Part shown: positions 45,992 to 55,739 of the stretch, one piece after another | Layout of the letters: every line of letters starts with the position of its first letter | Position numbering within the stretch: position 1 is the first letter of the stretch | Assembly (NCBI GenBank): GCA_022361215.1 | Contig: JAKSBI010000190.1 | Span: 1-61,864 of the forward strand | Direction: 5' to 3' | Length of the DNA stretch: 61,864 nucleotides | Origin: Hyphomicrobiales bacterium | GTDB taxonomy: Bacteria; Pseudomonadota; Alphaproteobacteria; Rhizobiales; Methyloligellaceae | The notes under the pieces: model-generated | Databases searched by the model: none | Seen by the model: the letters and a program-made list of their open reading frames with translations, nothing else | Told to the model about the DNA's origin: nothing | Translations under genes and position numbers: made by a program

Positions 45992-46743
45992 GGCCTTTCG
46001 GCCGCCATCAGGTAGTTCACATCCGTATCGGCGGCGAGCCGCCAGTCCCCGAGAAGCGGGTTGTAGACCATGCCGGCGCTGTCCAGAACGCCGAGCCCGG
46101 CCGCCTGCAGCCCGGCCGTGAGCTCCCCCGGGGTGACGAAACGGTCCCATTGATGGGTGCCGACCGGCAGCCAGCGCAGGATGTACTCGGCCCCCACGAT
46201 CGCCAGGGCATAGGATTTGAGCGTGCGGTTGATGGTGGAGAGCAGCAACAGGCCGCCCGGGCGCACGAGCTTGGCGCAGAGCGCCAGAAAGGCGGGCACA
46301 TCCGGCACATGCTCCACCACCTCCATGGTGAGCACCGCGTCGAAGGTGGCGCCGTCAGCGGCGACGTCCTCGGCCCGGCTGGCGAGATAGGCGATGTCGA
46401 GCGCTTCGCGGCTTGCGTGCTGGCGCGCCGCCGCGATGCTCTCCTCGGCCGGATCGATGCCGGTGACCTGGGCGCCCAGCCGGGCCAGCGGCTCGCAAAG
46501 CAGGCCGCCGCCGCAACCGATGTCCAGAACCGTCAATCCCTCCAGGCTCGCCGCCGCGCGCGGGTCGCGCCCGAAATGGCGGCAGAGGTGATCCCGGATA
46601 TAGGCGAGGCGCACCGGATTGAGCTCATGCAGGGGCTTGAACTTTCCGTTCGGGTCCCACCAGTCCGCCGCCAGGGCGGCGAAGCGCTCGACCTCCTTGG
46701 GGTCGAGGGTCTGCCCGGATGCCGTTTCGCCGTCGATGGTCAT
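45988..46743 (-). CDS. ubiG: Ubiquinone biosynthesis O-methyltransferase
   Basis: The protein has 251 residues from the ATG at 46743 (MTIDGETASGQTLDPKEVER). Landmarks are FAALAADWWDPNGKFKPLHE, the UbiG-typical WWDPNGKFKPLH, SAM motif I LDIGCGGGLLCEPLARL and HVPDVPAFLALCAKLV. It performs both O-methylations of ubiquinone synthesis. It is divergent from lysC and convergent with the DUF1178 gene. Confidence 0.95.
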   Translation of the reverse strand: MTIDGETASGQTLDPKEVERFAALAADWWDPNGKFKPLHELNPVRLAYIRDHLCRHFGRDPRAAASLEGLTVLDIGCGGGLLCEPLARLGAQVTGIDPAEESIAAARQHASREALDIAYLASRAEDVAADGATFDAVLTMEVVEHVPDVPAFLALCAKLVRPGGLLLLSTINRTLKSYALAIVGAEYILRWLPVGTHQWDRFVTPGELTAGLQAAGLGVLDSAGMVYNPLLGDWRLAADTDVNYLMAAERP

Positions 46744-46960
46744 GTGCTGAATTGGCTCTGTCGGCGCCTCGCTTGTCAAGACCGGAGCGCCGATCCTGGC
46801 GAAGGCCGCCGGGTGGCGCCGCATCGGCGGTCCGCCCGATAGTGGTCGACAGCTTCCGGGCTTGTCGCTATGACTGCCGGGCGACTCAAGCGACAAACCT
46901 GCGTTCTCCGACAACTCCAGACCAGCCACGGCGTAAGAGACTTCCGCGCGCGACACTCTC

Positions 46961-48220
46961 ATGGCCCTTCTCGTGATGAAATTCGGTGGCACGTCGGTTG
47001 CCGATCTCGAAAGGATCCGCAATGTGGCCGGCCATGTGAAGCGCGAGACCGACGCGGGCAACGCCTGCGCCGTGGTGGTCTCGGCCATGGCGGGCCACAC
47101 CAATCAGCTGATCGAATGGACGCGGGAAGCCGCCACGCTGCATGACGCGCGCGAGTACGACGCCGTGGTCTCCGCGGGCGAGCAGATCACGTCCGGCCTC
47201 CTGGCGATCATCCTGCAGTCCATGGGCGTGCAGGCACGGTCGTGGCAGGGCTGGCAGATACCCGTCCACACCAATGAAGCGCATGGCGCGGCGCGGATCG
47301 TCGAGATTGTGCCCGAGGAGCTGAAGCGGCGGCTCGGCCGCGGCGAGGTCGCGGTGATCGCGGGCTTTCAGGGCATCGGCCCCGACAACCGCATCACCAC
47401 GCTCGGCCGCGGCGGCTCCGACACCAGCGCCGTGGCCGTGGCCGCCGCGCTTGGCGCCGACCGCTGCGACATCTATACCGATGTGGACGGCATCTATACC
47501 GCCGACCCGCGCGTCGTGCCGCGGGCCCAGCGCCTTGACAAAATCTCTTACGAAGAGATGTTGGAGATGGCATCCCTGGGCGCCAAGGTCCTGCAGACCC
47601 GCTCCGTCGAGCTTGCCATGGTGCATCGCGTCAGGCTGCAGGTCCGCTCGAGCTTCGATCCTCCAGATGCCGGCCTGCCGGCGGGCGCGGACGTTGCCGC
47701 GAGCTCGGGGACCCTCGTTTGCGATGAGGACGAGATTTTGGAACAGCAGATCGTCAGCGGAATTGCCTATGCCAAGGACGAGGCAAAGGTCACGCTGCTC
47801 AATGTCCAGGACAAGCCCGGCGTCGCCGCGAGCGTGTTCGGCCCTCTGTCTGAGGCCAACATCAACGTGGACATGATCGTGCAGAGCGTGTCGGAGGACG
47901 GAAAGTACACCGACATGACCTTCACGGTTCAGGACACCGATCTCGACAATGCGCTGGCCGTCCTCGAACAGGCGAAGGACAGGATCGGCTACGGGGAAGT
48001 GCGCGGATCGACGGACATCGTGAAGGTCTCGGTCATCGGTATCGGCATGCGCAGTCATGCCGGTGTTGCAGCGCAAATGTTCCATGCGCTTTCGGAGAAG
48101 GGCATCAATATCGAGGCGATCTCGACGTCCGAGATCAAGATCAGCGTCCTGATCGATGCCGCCTATGCGGAGCTCGCCGTCCGCACGCTCCATTCGCTTT
48201 ATGAACTGGACGGACATTAG
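46961..48220 (+). CDS. lysC: Aspartate kinase
   Basis: The protein has 419 residues. The kinase domain opens with LLVMKFGGTSVADLERI and carries TLGRGGSDTSAVAVAAAL, followed by an internal YTDVDGIYTADPRVV, and two ACT domains near the C-terminus (SVSEDGKYTDMTFTVQ and IEAISTSEIKISVLID) for feedback control by lysine or threonine. It makes aspartyl phosphate, the entry to Lys, Met, Thr and diaminopimelate synthesis. It is followed by ptsP, as in many alphaproteobacteria. Confidence 0.96.
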   Translation: MALLVMKFGGTSVADLERIRNVAGHVKRETDAGNACAVVVSAMAGHTNQLIEWTREAATLHDAREYDAVVSAGEQITSGLLAIILQSMGVQARSWQGWQIPVHTNEAHGAARIVEIVPEELKRRLGRGEVAVIAGFQGIGPDNRITTLGRGGSDTSAVAVAAALGADRCDIYTDVDGIYTADPRVVPRAQRLDKISYEEMLEMASLGAKVLQTRSVELAMVHRVRLQVRSSFDPPDAGLPAGADVAASSGTLVCDEDEILEQQIVSGIAYAKDEAKVTLLNVQDKPGVAASVFGPLSEANINVDMIVQSVSEDGKYTDMTFTVQDTDLDNALAVLEQAKDRIGYGEVRGSTDIVKVSVIGIGMRSHAGVAAQMFHALSEKGINIEAISTSEIKISVLIDAAYAELAVRTLHSLYELDGH

Positions 48221-48311
48221 CGCGTTGCCGCGGAGGCCCTGTCAGGTCAGGGCGCGTCTGTCCACTTGAGGCCACCGGCGCGGGACCGCCGGCGGCGAGG
48301 AACCTTATCTT

Positions 48312-50573
48312 ATGGCTGTATCGCTCGGCGCTCCCCGGGTACTGCTCCGACGCCTTCGGGAGATCATGGCGAAGCCCGAGAGCGCGCAGGCGCGGCTCGA
48401 CAGGATCGTGGTGCAGATCGCGGCCAACATGGTCGCGGAGGTGTGCTCGGTCTATGTGAGCCGGCGCGACGGGTCGCTGGAGCTGTTCGCCACCGAGGGG
48501 CTTAACCCGGAAGCGGTGCACAAGACGCACCTGAAGCGCGGCGAGGGCCTCGTCGGCCTGATCGTGGAGCAGGCCGAGCCGCTCAATCTGCCCGAGGCCC
48601 AGGACCACCCCGCCTTCTCCTATCGGCCGGAGACCGGCGAGGAGATCTATCACTCGTTCCTCGGCGTGCCGATCCTGCGCGGCGGACATGCGCTCGGCGT
48701 GCTGACGGTTCAGAACCAGGCCCAGCGTCACTATTCCGAGGAGGAGGTCGAGGCGCTGCAGACCACGGCGATGGTGCTGGCCGAGCTGATCGCATCCGGC
48801 GAGCTGACCGTGGCGGGAGATCTGGGCGGACGGGCGTCGCGCGACGGCACGCGTCGCATTGCCTGCGAAAGCCTGTCGGAGGGGCTGGCTCTGGGACATG
48901 CCGTGCTGCACGAGCCCCGCGTGGTCGTGACCAAGCTGATCGCCGAGGACACGGGCCGGGAGCGGGTCAGGCTCGGAGAGTCCATCGAGCAGCTCAGAAC
49001 CACGATAGACGACATGCTGGCGCGGGTGGACATGGCGCGCGCCGGCGAGCATCGCGATGTGCTGGAAGCCTATCGCATGTTCGCGCACGATCGCGGCTGG
49101 ATCCGGCGCATGGAGGAGGCCGTCTCGACCGGCCTGACCGCGGAGGCCGCCGTCGAGCGGGTGCAGAACGACACCAGGGCGCGCATGCTGCGGCAGACGG
49201 ATCCCTTTCTGCGCGAGCGCCTGCACGACATCGACGACTTGTCGAACCGGCTGCTGCGGCTGCTGGCCGGCCGTACCATGACGGCCGCCCAGGAGGATCT
49301 GCCCGAAGACGCCATCCTGATCGCGCGCACCATGGGGCCGGCGGAGCTGCTGGATTACGACCGGCAGCGCCTGCGCGGCCTGGTCCTGGAGGAGAGCGGC
49401 AGCGCGAGCCACGTCGCCATCGTCGCCCGCGCGCTGGACCTGGCCGCCGTCGGCCAGGCCACGGGCATCGTGGAGCGCGTCGATACCGGCGATGCGGTCG
49501 TCCTCGACGCCGAGGTGGGCGAGGTCTATGTGCGCCCGACCCCGGATGTGGTCGATGCCTATGCGGACAAGGTCCGCTTTCGGGCCAAGCGGCAGGAGCA
49601 GTACGACAAGCTGCACGATACGCCGGCTGTCACGACCGATGGCGTCGAGATCGAGATGCAGATCAATTCGGGTCTGCTCGTGGACTTGCCCCATCTCGAG
49701 GAATCGGGAGCGTCAGGGATCGGCCTGTTTCGCACCGAGCTGCAGTTCATGATCTCCTCGACCTTTCCCCGCCTGGATCAGCAGACCGAGACCTACAGGG
49801 CCATTCTCGATGCCGCAGGCGAACGGCCGGTAGTGTTTCGCTCGCTCGACATCGGCGGCGACAAGGTCCTGCCCTACATCCGGCGTACCCAGGAGGAGAA
49901 CCCGGCGCTCGGCTGGCGTGCCATCAGAATGGCGCTGGACCGGCCGGGGCTGCTGCGCACGCAGGTCCGGGCCCTGATGCGCGCGGCCGCGGGGCGCGAG
50001 CTCAGGCTCATGCTGCCCATGGTCTCGGAGGTGTCCGAGTACGACGCGGCGCGAGACGTGATCGACAAGGAGCGGGCGCATTTACGCCAGCACGGACGCG
50101 AAGAGCCGGAGCGCATCCTGATCGGTGCCATGATCGAGGTTCCGGCCCTGTTGTGGCAGCTCGACCGGCTGTTGCCACGGGTCGATTTCGTCTCGGTCGG
50201 GAGCAACGATCTCCTTCAGTTCCTGTTTGCCGCCGACCGCTCGAACCGGCGCGTTGCCGACCGCTTCGACGTGCTGTCGCGCCCGGTGCTGCGGGTGCTG
50301 CGTGATATCGTGGTCGCCGCCGGGCGGGCGAATACGCCGCTCACGCTGTGCGGCGAGATGGCCGGCCGGCCGTTGGAGGCCATGGCCTTGATCGGTCTGG
50401 GATTTCGCTGCATCTCCATGGCGCCCGCCTCGATCGGCCCGGTCAAGGCCATGATTCTGTCCCTGGATGCAGCCAAGCTCACGGAGAAGGTCGAAGGCCT
50501 CCTGGAGGCGGACGAGGCGGATATCCGCGGTGCGTTGACGTCCTACGCAGAGGCGACCGGTGTTCAACTTTGA
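48312..50573 (+). CDS. ptsP: PEP-protein phosphotransferase PtsP (enzyme I-Ntr)
   Basis: The protein has 753 residues. An N-terminal GAF domain (about 20-165, GLVGLIVEQAEPLNLPEAQDHPAF-type pattern, then VEALQTTAMVLAELIA) precedes the enzyme I part. The phosphohistidine site is in ESGSASHVAIVARAL, PEP binding residues lie in FRTELQFMI and VFRSLDIGGDKVLPYI, and the catalytic C-terminal barrel in VGSNDLLQFLFAADRSNRRV and LTLCGEMAGRPLEAMAL. It begins the nitrogen phosphotransferase relay to NPr and IIA-Ntr, which senses nitrogen or glutamine and regulates metabolism. Confidence 0.96.
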   Translation: MAVSLGAPRVLLRRLREIMAKPESAQARLDRIVVQIAANMVAEVCSVYVSRRDGSLELFATEGLNPEAVHKTHLKRGEGLVGLIVEQAEPLNLPEAQDHPAFSYRPETGEEIYHSFLGVPILRGGHALGVLTVQNQAQRHYSEEEVEALQTTAMVLAELIASGELTVAGDLGGRASRDGTRRIACESLSEGLALGHAVLHEPRVVVTKLIAEDTGRERVRLGESIEQLRTTIDDMLARVDMARAGEHRDVLEAYRMFAHDRGWIRRMEEAVSTGLTAEAAVERVQNDTRARMLRQTDPFLRERLHDIDDLSNRLLRLLAGRTMTAAQEDLPEDAILIARTMGPAELLDYDRQRLRGLVLEESGSASHVAIVARALDLAAVGQATGIVERVDTGDAVVLDAEVGEVYVRPTPDVVDAYADKVRFRAKRQEQYDKLHDTPAVTTDGVEIEMQINSGLLVDLPHLEESGASGIGLFRTELQFMISSTFPRLDQQTETYRAILDAAGERPVVFRSLDIGGDKVLPYIRRTQEENPALGWRAIRMALDRPGLLRTQVRALMRAAAGRELRLMLPMVSEVSEYDAARDVIDKERAHLRQHGREEPERILIGAMIEVPALLWQLDRLLPRVDFVSVGSNDLLQFLFAADRSNRRVADRFDVLSRPVLRVLRDIVVAAGRANTPLTLCGEMAGRPLEAMALIGLGFRCISMAPASIGPVKAMILSLDAAKLTEKVEGLLEADEADIRGALTSYAEATGVQL

Positions 50574-50762
50574 CGGGAGAATTACGTTCCGCGTTGCAGC
50601 CCGGTTCCGGATTGGCTTTAATCGCCGTCTGAGTGGCGCTGGGGCTGGTCGCGACCGGGAAAATGTCATCGCAGTTGCGAAGGACGCGACGGCAGGCGAG
50701 ACCCGTTGTGTCTTGCCTGGCCGCGGCCCAAATGGTTAGCAGTCGGAAGGAATTGGTGTTCG

Positions 50763-51536
50763 ATGTCCTCTCAGGCCAGCTCGGCGGCGTCGTTGCCCGC
50801 GCAGGACGGGACGGACGGACCGGACGAGCAGATGCAGCGTGGCAACGAAACGGTGGAAGGGTCTGACGAGGACCTCGCCGTCATATTCTGCGAGATGCGT
50901 CGTGCCGTTCAGCTGACGCGCGAGCAGTTGGCAGAGCGCCTGCTGACAGACGTCGACACCGTGGCGGCGCTGGAGCAGGGCGTGGTGCAGCGCCTGCCCG
51001 ACCCGGGCGAGACCAGCCGGGTGGTCGCGACCTATACCAATCTCCTCGGACTGGATGCGCGGCCGATCCTGCGCCGCATCGAGGCCCGGCGCGCGGAGCT
51101 GAACGAGATCAAGGTGCCGCCGGCTCCGCCGCCGCCGCAACCGGGGCCGCTGCCCGACTTTCAGCCGCCGATCTTGCCCGGTGGCGGCAGCCTGGCGCTG
51201 GAGGATGCCGACTACGACGCCGACGATCTGACGGAGCACTATTTCGAGCCCGAGCCGAAGCGGCCGCGCTTCGACGGTGGCCGGCTGGTCAGGTGGCTGG
51301 TTCTTTTCTGCGTTCTGGGCGGAATGGGTTTAGGGGTCTGGCATATGGCCCAGCAGCCCGAGCGTTTCTGGTCGGTCGTCAATGCGTTGCCCGAGCCGAT
51401 CCCGCACTATGTGCGAAGCGCCTGGAACCTCGTCAGGCCGCTCGAGCCGGCGGTGGCCCCGGCCAGCCCGACAGCCGATCCACGCAGCCGCAAGTCGGAC
51501 AGGCTCCCGGTCGGCAGCCCGCCCTCCGGCAACTGA
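50763..51536 (+). CDS. HTH-domain membrane protein (RodZ-like architecture)
   Basis: The protein has 257 residues from the ATG at 50763, with GGAAGGA upstream. An XRE-like HTH lies at about residues 40-98 ([20 protein letters not shown] and [17 protein letters not shown]). A proline-rich linker ([18 protein letters not shown]) and an acidic region lead to one transmembrane helix at about 182-201 ([20 protein letters not shown]). The C-terminal part is short and low in complexity. This cytoplasmic-HTH/TM layout recalls RodZ, but the periplasmic beta domain is absent, so it is not called rodZ. It lies 19 bases before prfA. Confidence 0.75.
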   Translation: MSSQASSAASLPAQDGTDGPDEQMQRGNETVEGSDEDLAVIFCEMRRAVQLTREQLAERLLTDVDTVAALEQGVVQRLPDPGETSRVVATYTNLLGLDARPILRRIEARRAELNEIKVPPAPPPPQPGPLPDFQPPILPGGGSLALEDADYDADDLTEHYFEPEPKRPRFDGGRLVRWLVLFCVLGGMGLGVWHMAQQPERFWSVVNALPEPIPHYVRSAWNLVRPLEPAVAPASPTADPRSRKSDRLPVGSPPSGN

Positions 51537-51555
51537 CGTCGAGCCGGTTTGCGCC

Positions 51556-52647
51556 ATGTCCTCCGTGCCGGAGCAGAAACTCGACCAGGTGGTGACGCGT
51601 TGGGAGGCGGTCCAGGCGGAGCTGGCGGCCGGACCGGATCAGGACGTCTATGTCAAGCTCGCCCGCGAGTTCGCCGATCTCGACCCGGTGGTCGCCGCAA
51701 TCAACGAGCTCCGTGCGGCGCGCGACGAGCTTACCGGTCTGGAGGAGATGATCTCCGATCCAAGCGGCGACACCGAGATGGTCTCCCTGGCCAAGGCCGA
51801 GCTGGAAGAGCTGACGCCGAAGCTGGAGAGCCTTGAGCAGAAGATCAAGGTTCTGCTGCTACCAAAGGACGCCGCGGACCAGATGAATGTGATTCTCGAG
51901 GTGCGCGCGGGCACCGGCGGCGACGAGGCCGCGCTCTTCGCCGGCGATCTCTTCCGCATGTACCAGCGCTATGCCGACTTGCAGGGCTGGCGCGTCCAGA
52001 TCCTCTCGGCCAGCGAGGCGGCGGTTGGCGGCTACAAGGAGATCATCGCCAATATCAGCGGCAAGGGCCCGTTCGCCCGCCTGAAGTTCGAATCGGGCGT
52101 GCACCGCGTGCAGCGCGTTCCGGAGACCGAGTCGAGCGGCCGCATCCATACCTCCGCGGCGACAGTGGCGGTGCTGCCGGAGGCCGAGGAGGTGGATGTG
52201 GAGATCGAGGAGAAGGATCTTCGCATCGACGTCTTCCGGGCGAGCGGACCGGGCGGGCAGTCGGTCAACACCACCGACAGCGCCGTGCGCATCACCCATA
52301 TCCCGACGGGCATCGTCGTCAGCCAGCAGGACGAGAAGTCCCAGCACAAGAACAGGGCCAAGGCCCTGAAGGTCCTGCGCGCGCGTCTCTTCGAGCTGGA
52401 GCGCCAGAAGCAACAGGCGGAGCGGGCCGCCAACCGACGGGATCAGGTCGGTTCGGGCGACCGGTCCCAGCGGATCCGCACCTACAACTTTCCCCAGGGC
52501 CGCGTCACCGACCACCGCATCGGCCTCACCCTGCACAAGCTCAACGAGGTCCTCGAGGGCGGCGCGCTCGACGAGATCATCGATGCCCTCGGCACCGAGC
52601 ACCAGGCCAGCCAGTTGGCCGCGCTGGATGAGCAGCCCACCGCTTGA
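51556..52647 (+). CDS. prfA: Peptide chain release factor 1
   Basis: The protein has 363 residues from the ATG at 51556. Landmarks are the GGQ motif (about residue 233, [18 protein letters not shown]) that catalyses peptide release, [20 protein letters not shown] of the anticodon domain, and [14 protein letters not shown]. The C-terminal [19 protein letters not shown] is diagnostic of RF1. It reads UAA and UAG stop codons. prmC overlaps its 3' end by 20 bases. Confidence 0.97.
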   Translation: MSSVPEQKLDQVVTRWEAVQAELAAGPDQDVYVKLAREFADLDPVVAAINELRAARDELTGLEEMISDPSGDTEMVSLAKAELEELTPKLESLEQKIKVLLLPKDAADQMNVILEVRAGTGGDEAALFAGDLFRMYQRYADLQGWRVQILSASEAAVGGYKEIIANISGKGPFARLKFESGVHRVQRVPETESSGRIHTSAATVAVLPEAEEVDVEIEEKDLRIDVFRASGPGGQSVNTTDSAVRITHIPTGIVVSQQDEKSQHKNRAKALKVLRARLFELERQKQQAERAANRRDQVGSGDRSQRIRTYNFPQGRVTDHRIGLTLHKLNEVLEGGALDEIIDALGTEHQASQLAALDEQPTA

Positions 52648-53536
52648 CGCACCGCGCCGCGATGGCCGGGCGCCGTCTTCGGCGACCGTTGCGACAGCCT
52701 TCCGCGATCTTGCCGGACGGCTGCGCGGCGCTGAGCTGCCGACGCCCGAGCTCGATGCGCGGCTGCTGGTCTGCGAGGCTTGCGGCCTCGACCTGGAGAC
52801 CTTCATGGCCGATCCGGACCGACGCCTCGATGCGGGCGAGATCCGGCGTCTTTCGGTGCTGACGGACCGCCGGCTGGCGCGCGAGCCGGTGTCGCGAATT
52901 CTGGCCAGACGGGCGTTTTGGCAAGCGGAGTTTCACCTGTCGGACGAGACGCTCGACCCGCGTCCGGACACGGAAACGGTGGTGGAATGCGCTCTCGAGG
53001 CGGCGAGCGCCTGGCCCGCGCCGACGATCCTGGATCTGGGCACAGGGACGGGCTGCATTCTACTGAGCCTGCTGGCGGAGCTGCCCGATGCGACGGGCAT
53101 CGGCACCGACCTGAGCCCCGGCGCCCTTGCCGTGGCACGCCGGAACGCCATGCGATTGGGCCTCGGCGGGCGCGCGGGTTTCGTCTGTGTCGATTGGTTC
53201 GCAGGACTTGCGGGAACATTCGATCTGGTGGTGGCGAACCCGCCCTACATCCCCAGCGCCGAGATCGGCGATCTGGCGCCCGAGGTGGCGCTCTACGAGC
53301 CGCGTGCGGCGCTCGATGGCGGTGCCGATGGGCTCGATGCGTTCCGTGCGATTGGCCGGGATATCCGCCGGGTGCTCCGTCCCGGTGGCTGGCTGATAGT
53401 GGAGGTCGGCGCGGGGCAGGCAGACGCCGTGGTCGGCCTCATGGCCCGGCACGGGCTTGGCTCGGAACCGGACGGACGGCGCCGTCGCAGGGACCTCTCG
53501 GGCGTCGTCAGATGCGTTGCCGCCCGCCGAATTTGA
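52628..53536 (+). CDS. prmC: RF1/RF2 glutamine methyltransferase PrmC
   Basis: The protein has 302 residues from the ATG at 52628 ([13 protein letters not shown]), inside prfA. SAM motif I is [20 protein letters not shown], and the [16 protein letters not shown] stretch holds the NPPY motif (about residue 204) that binds the substrate glutamine. The end is [10 protein letters not shown]. It methylates the glutamine of the GGQ motif in release factors, so it acts on the product of the preceding gene. Confidence 0.95.
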   Translation: MSSPPLDAPRRDGRAPSSATVATAFRDLAGRLRGAELPTPELDARLLVCEACGLDLETFMADPDRRLDAGEIRRLSVLTDRRLAREPVSRILARRAFWQAEFHLSDETLDPRPDTETVVECALEAASAWPAPTILDLGTGTGCILLSLLAELPDATGIGTDLSPGALAVARRNAMRLGLGGRAGFVCVDWFAGLAGTFDLVVANPPYIPSAEIGDLAPEVALYEPRAALDGGADGLDAFRAIGRDIRRVLRPGGWLIVEVGAGQADAVVGLMARHGLGSEPDGRRRRRDLSGVVRCVAARRI

Positions 53537-54022
53537 AGTCCGGCAACCATCATTGAAAATTTCTGGGACGTCAGGTCACGTTGTTTCAAAAAGGGGTTGG
53601 AAATTGGGTTTGATCACGCTAGGGTCAACTGCGCTTTAAAGCTGATCGCCGCATGAATCCGGGGTGGCACGAAAGAGCCAGTCATAACTATAATCTGCGC
53701 GCGACGGCGTGGCCTCGACAAGAGACCGGCACAGAACGAAGCAAGGTAGGTTGGCCTTCACATCTGCCGCATAGACGATGATCGTCTTGGCAGAGATGGA
53801 AGATTTGGCGTGTCGTTCATCGCTAAGATGTTTGGACATCGGCAATGTTCCGGACTGGCCTCCACACTTGTCTCGCGGGTCGTTGAGGAAAGCGTGTCGA
53901 GATAACGAGGCAAATTGGGGGCACACAATCCAAGGTCGACAACGCTAGCCGGGAGCGCGTGTTCTTGGCCGCGGGCGTTGGACGGGTTTGACTCCGATAT
54001 GACGAACGGGAAGCGTAAACCC
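53537..54022. other. Intergenic region with lower GC and no assigned gene
   Basis: This 486-base gap between prmC and the DUF4167 gene has visibly lower GC than its neighbours. It holds a minus-strand open frame (53636-53926, 96 codons) with no recognised match and no clear start signal. It should hold the DUF4167 gene promoter unless that is read from prmC. I see no RNA gene. Confidence 0.4.
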
Positions 54023-54574
54023 ATGAGGCAGGGACAACAGGGTCGCAGAGGCCGTGGGCGTGGCCGAAAGGTCCAGAACCCATTATCGCGAAATTACGAG
54101 TCCAACGGTCCGGATGTGAAGATCCGTGGCACCGCGACTCATATTGCCGAGAAGTACAGCGCGCTCGCACGCGATGCACAGGCCTCCGGGGATGTGATCA
54201 CCGCCGAGAACTATCTTCAGCACGCCGAGCACTACAACCGCATCATCATGGCGGCACAGGCGCAGATGACGCCGGCCGGCGGGCCGCAACCTTCCGAAGG
54301 CGCGAATGGCGCCGGCGGCCAGCGGTCGCGCCGTGGAGGCGATGCGGCGAACCAGCCGGCGGTTGCGATCGTGCCGGAGGCGGAGGATGCGGCCGCGCCG
54401 GCGGAAGAAGCCGGTGCCGCGGCAAGCAGCGAGACGAGCACGCGCAAGAAACGCAGCAATGGCGCCGATGCCTCCGAGGACGCGGCCGCCGGGACCAACG
54501 GCAGCGGCTCTTCGAAGGAAGCGGATGCGGCCAAGTCGAGCGACGAGGCGCCGCCCGACAACGCCGTCGCCTGA
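54023..54574 (+). CDS. DUF4167 family protein
   Basis: The protein has 183 residues from the ATG at 54023 (MRQGQQGRRGRGRGRK); an in-frame ATG at 53999 would add eight residues. The conserved core is NPLSRNYESNGPDVKIRGTA and HIAEKYSALARDAQASGD with NYLQHAEHYNRI. The rest is a low-complexity Ala/Gly/Glu/Ser tail. The family is specific to alphaproteobacteria and often follows prmC. The basic N-terminus suggests nucleic acid binding; function is not known. Confidence 0.92.
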   Translation: MRQGQQGRRGRGRGRKVQNPLSRNYESNGPDVKIRGTATHIAEKYSALARDAQASGDVITAENYLQHAEHYNRIIMAAQAQMTPAGGPQPSEGANGAGGQRSRRGGDAANQPAVAIVPEAEDAAAPAEEAGAAASSETSTRKKRSNGADASEDAAAGTNGSGSSKEADAAKSSDEAPPDNAVA

Positions 54575-54659
54575 GCCGGCGCAGCGCCCCGATACGGGAT
54601 TTTGCCTGCTTGAAGACCGGGAGAACGGATGCCGGCGGCCGGCGATCCGATCCGCTCAC

Positions 54660-55508
54660 TCAACCCGACGCAGCCACGGCCGTCAGAACCCGGTCGCCCA
54701 TCTTGACGATGCCGTCGGAGACGACGGTGGCATAGACCCCAAATTCGGTATTGCCGTGACTCCGCGCCAGCGTGGCGGGGATGGCCATGTCGCGGGCGCC
54801 GTTTGCCGGGTCCACGTTGGTGGCCTCGCAGCGGTCCGTGCGCGCGAACACCTTCAGGCGCGCCTCGCCGATCGCGATCTCCTCGTCGACCCATTGAAAC
54901 TCGGACCACGGCGCCTGGCCGTCGATATAGAGGTTGGCGCGAAAGCGGAGCGGATCGACTGGGCGATCGAGGCTGCGTTCCAGCTCGCGGACCGAGGCGA
55001 GGTTGACGATATGCAGGCACTTTTCGGCCACGTCCGAGAAGCTGTGCCCTTCCGCCTGGACGATGCGCGGCGGACCGCGCAGCTCGCTGGCCATGTATCC
55101 GGCCAGGAACTGCTCGATCATCTGGCGGCCGAGCCGCGTGCTGAGGTCGCCGCGCGCGACCTGCCTGCCGTCTCTGCAAATTGTCAGGGTCCGCGTGGCC
55201 TCGTCGAAGGTCGTCTCCAGACCCGCAAGGCGGCCGTTGCGCATGAGCATGAGGAAGCTGATCTTGGGCAGATGCCGCGGCGCATCCGGATCGAAGCGCC
55301 CGGGACCGTTCTCGATCGCATAGGCGCGATCGAACGGAATGGTGTCGCCGGCGACCAGGGTGACGGCGTCCAGCGCTTCGGCGCTGAGCCCTTTCACGGG
55401 ATAGCGGTAAATGGACGTCAGGACGGCCTGGTCGGAAGCGGACATGGTGACGGGCTTTGGCCTTTGCGGTTGGTCGTGAGGCGTGGCGTTGACCTGCATC
55501 AGCGTCAT
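54660..55508 (-). CDS. MOSC domain-containing protein
   Basis: The protein has 282 residues from the ATG at 55508, or 261 from an ATG at 55445 (MSASDQAVLTSIYRYPVKGL); the latter is closer to the usual start. The MOSC N-terminal beta barrel has SIYRYPVKGLSAEALDAVTL. The MOSC domain carries LRFRANLYIDG and FARTDRCEATNVDPANG with the conserved Cys. Such proteins bind molybdenum cofactor sulfurase-like sites. The substrate is unknown. It is divergent from clpB. Confidence 0.88.
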   Translation of the reverse strand: MTLMQVNATPHDQPQRPKPVTMSASDQAVLTSIYRYPVKGLSAEALDAVTLVAGDTIPFDRAYAIENGPGRFDPDAPRHLPKISFLMLMRNGRLAGLETTFDEATRTLTICRDGRQVARGDLSTRLGRQMIEQFLAGYMASELRGPPRIVQAEGHSFSDVAEKCLHIVNLASVRELERSLDRPVDPLRFRANLYIDGQAPWSEFQWVDEEIAIGEARLKVFARTDRCEATNVDPANGARDMAIPATLARSHGNTEFGVYATVVSDGIVKMGDRVLTAVAASG

Positions 55509-55596
55509 GCAGGGGCGGTGGTGGCAGGAGCGGTGGGCAGGGATTCCGTTCGCCCTAAGAGAGCGTTAACCCTCGCCGCCGCGTGCGATCATGCCC

Positions 55597-55625
55597 CTTT
55601 TTGCTGCATTGCGGCAACACTATAT
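55597..55625 (+). promoter_or_regulatory. Candidate heat-shock (RpoH-like) promoter of clpB
   Basis: CTTTTT (55597-55602), a 17-base spacer, and CTATAT (55620-55625). This is near the alphaproteobacterial RpoH pattern CTTGAA-N17-CTATAT, though the -35 is a weak match. A 115-base leader would precede clpB. Confidence 0.35.
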
Positions 55626-55739
55626 GTTGGTATGGAACGCCGATACGGGTTCCAGGTGCCGCAGCGGCGGCGGATGTCAAATCGGGCGTGGATGCCAGGC
55701 TGAAGTCAGGTGGTCTCCGCGTGCTAGAGAGAGGACGTT

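Noticed and set aside
53636-53926. A possible 96-residue minus-strand protein
   Set aside because: It has no recognised family and no clear start signal; it is recorded only within the intergenic description.
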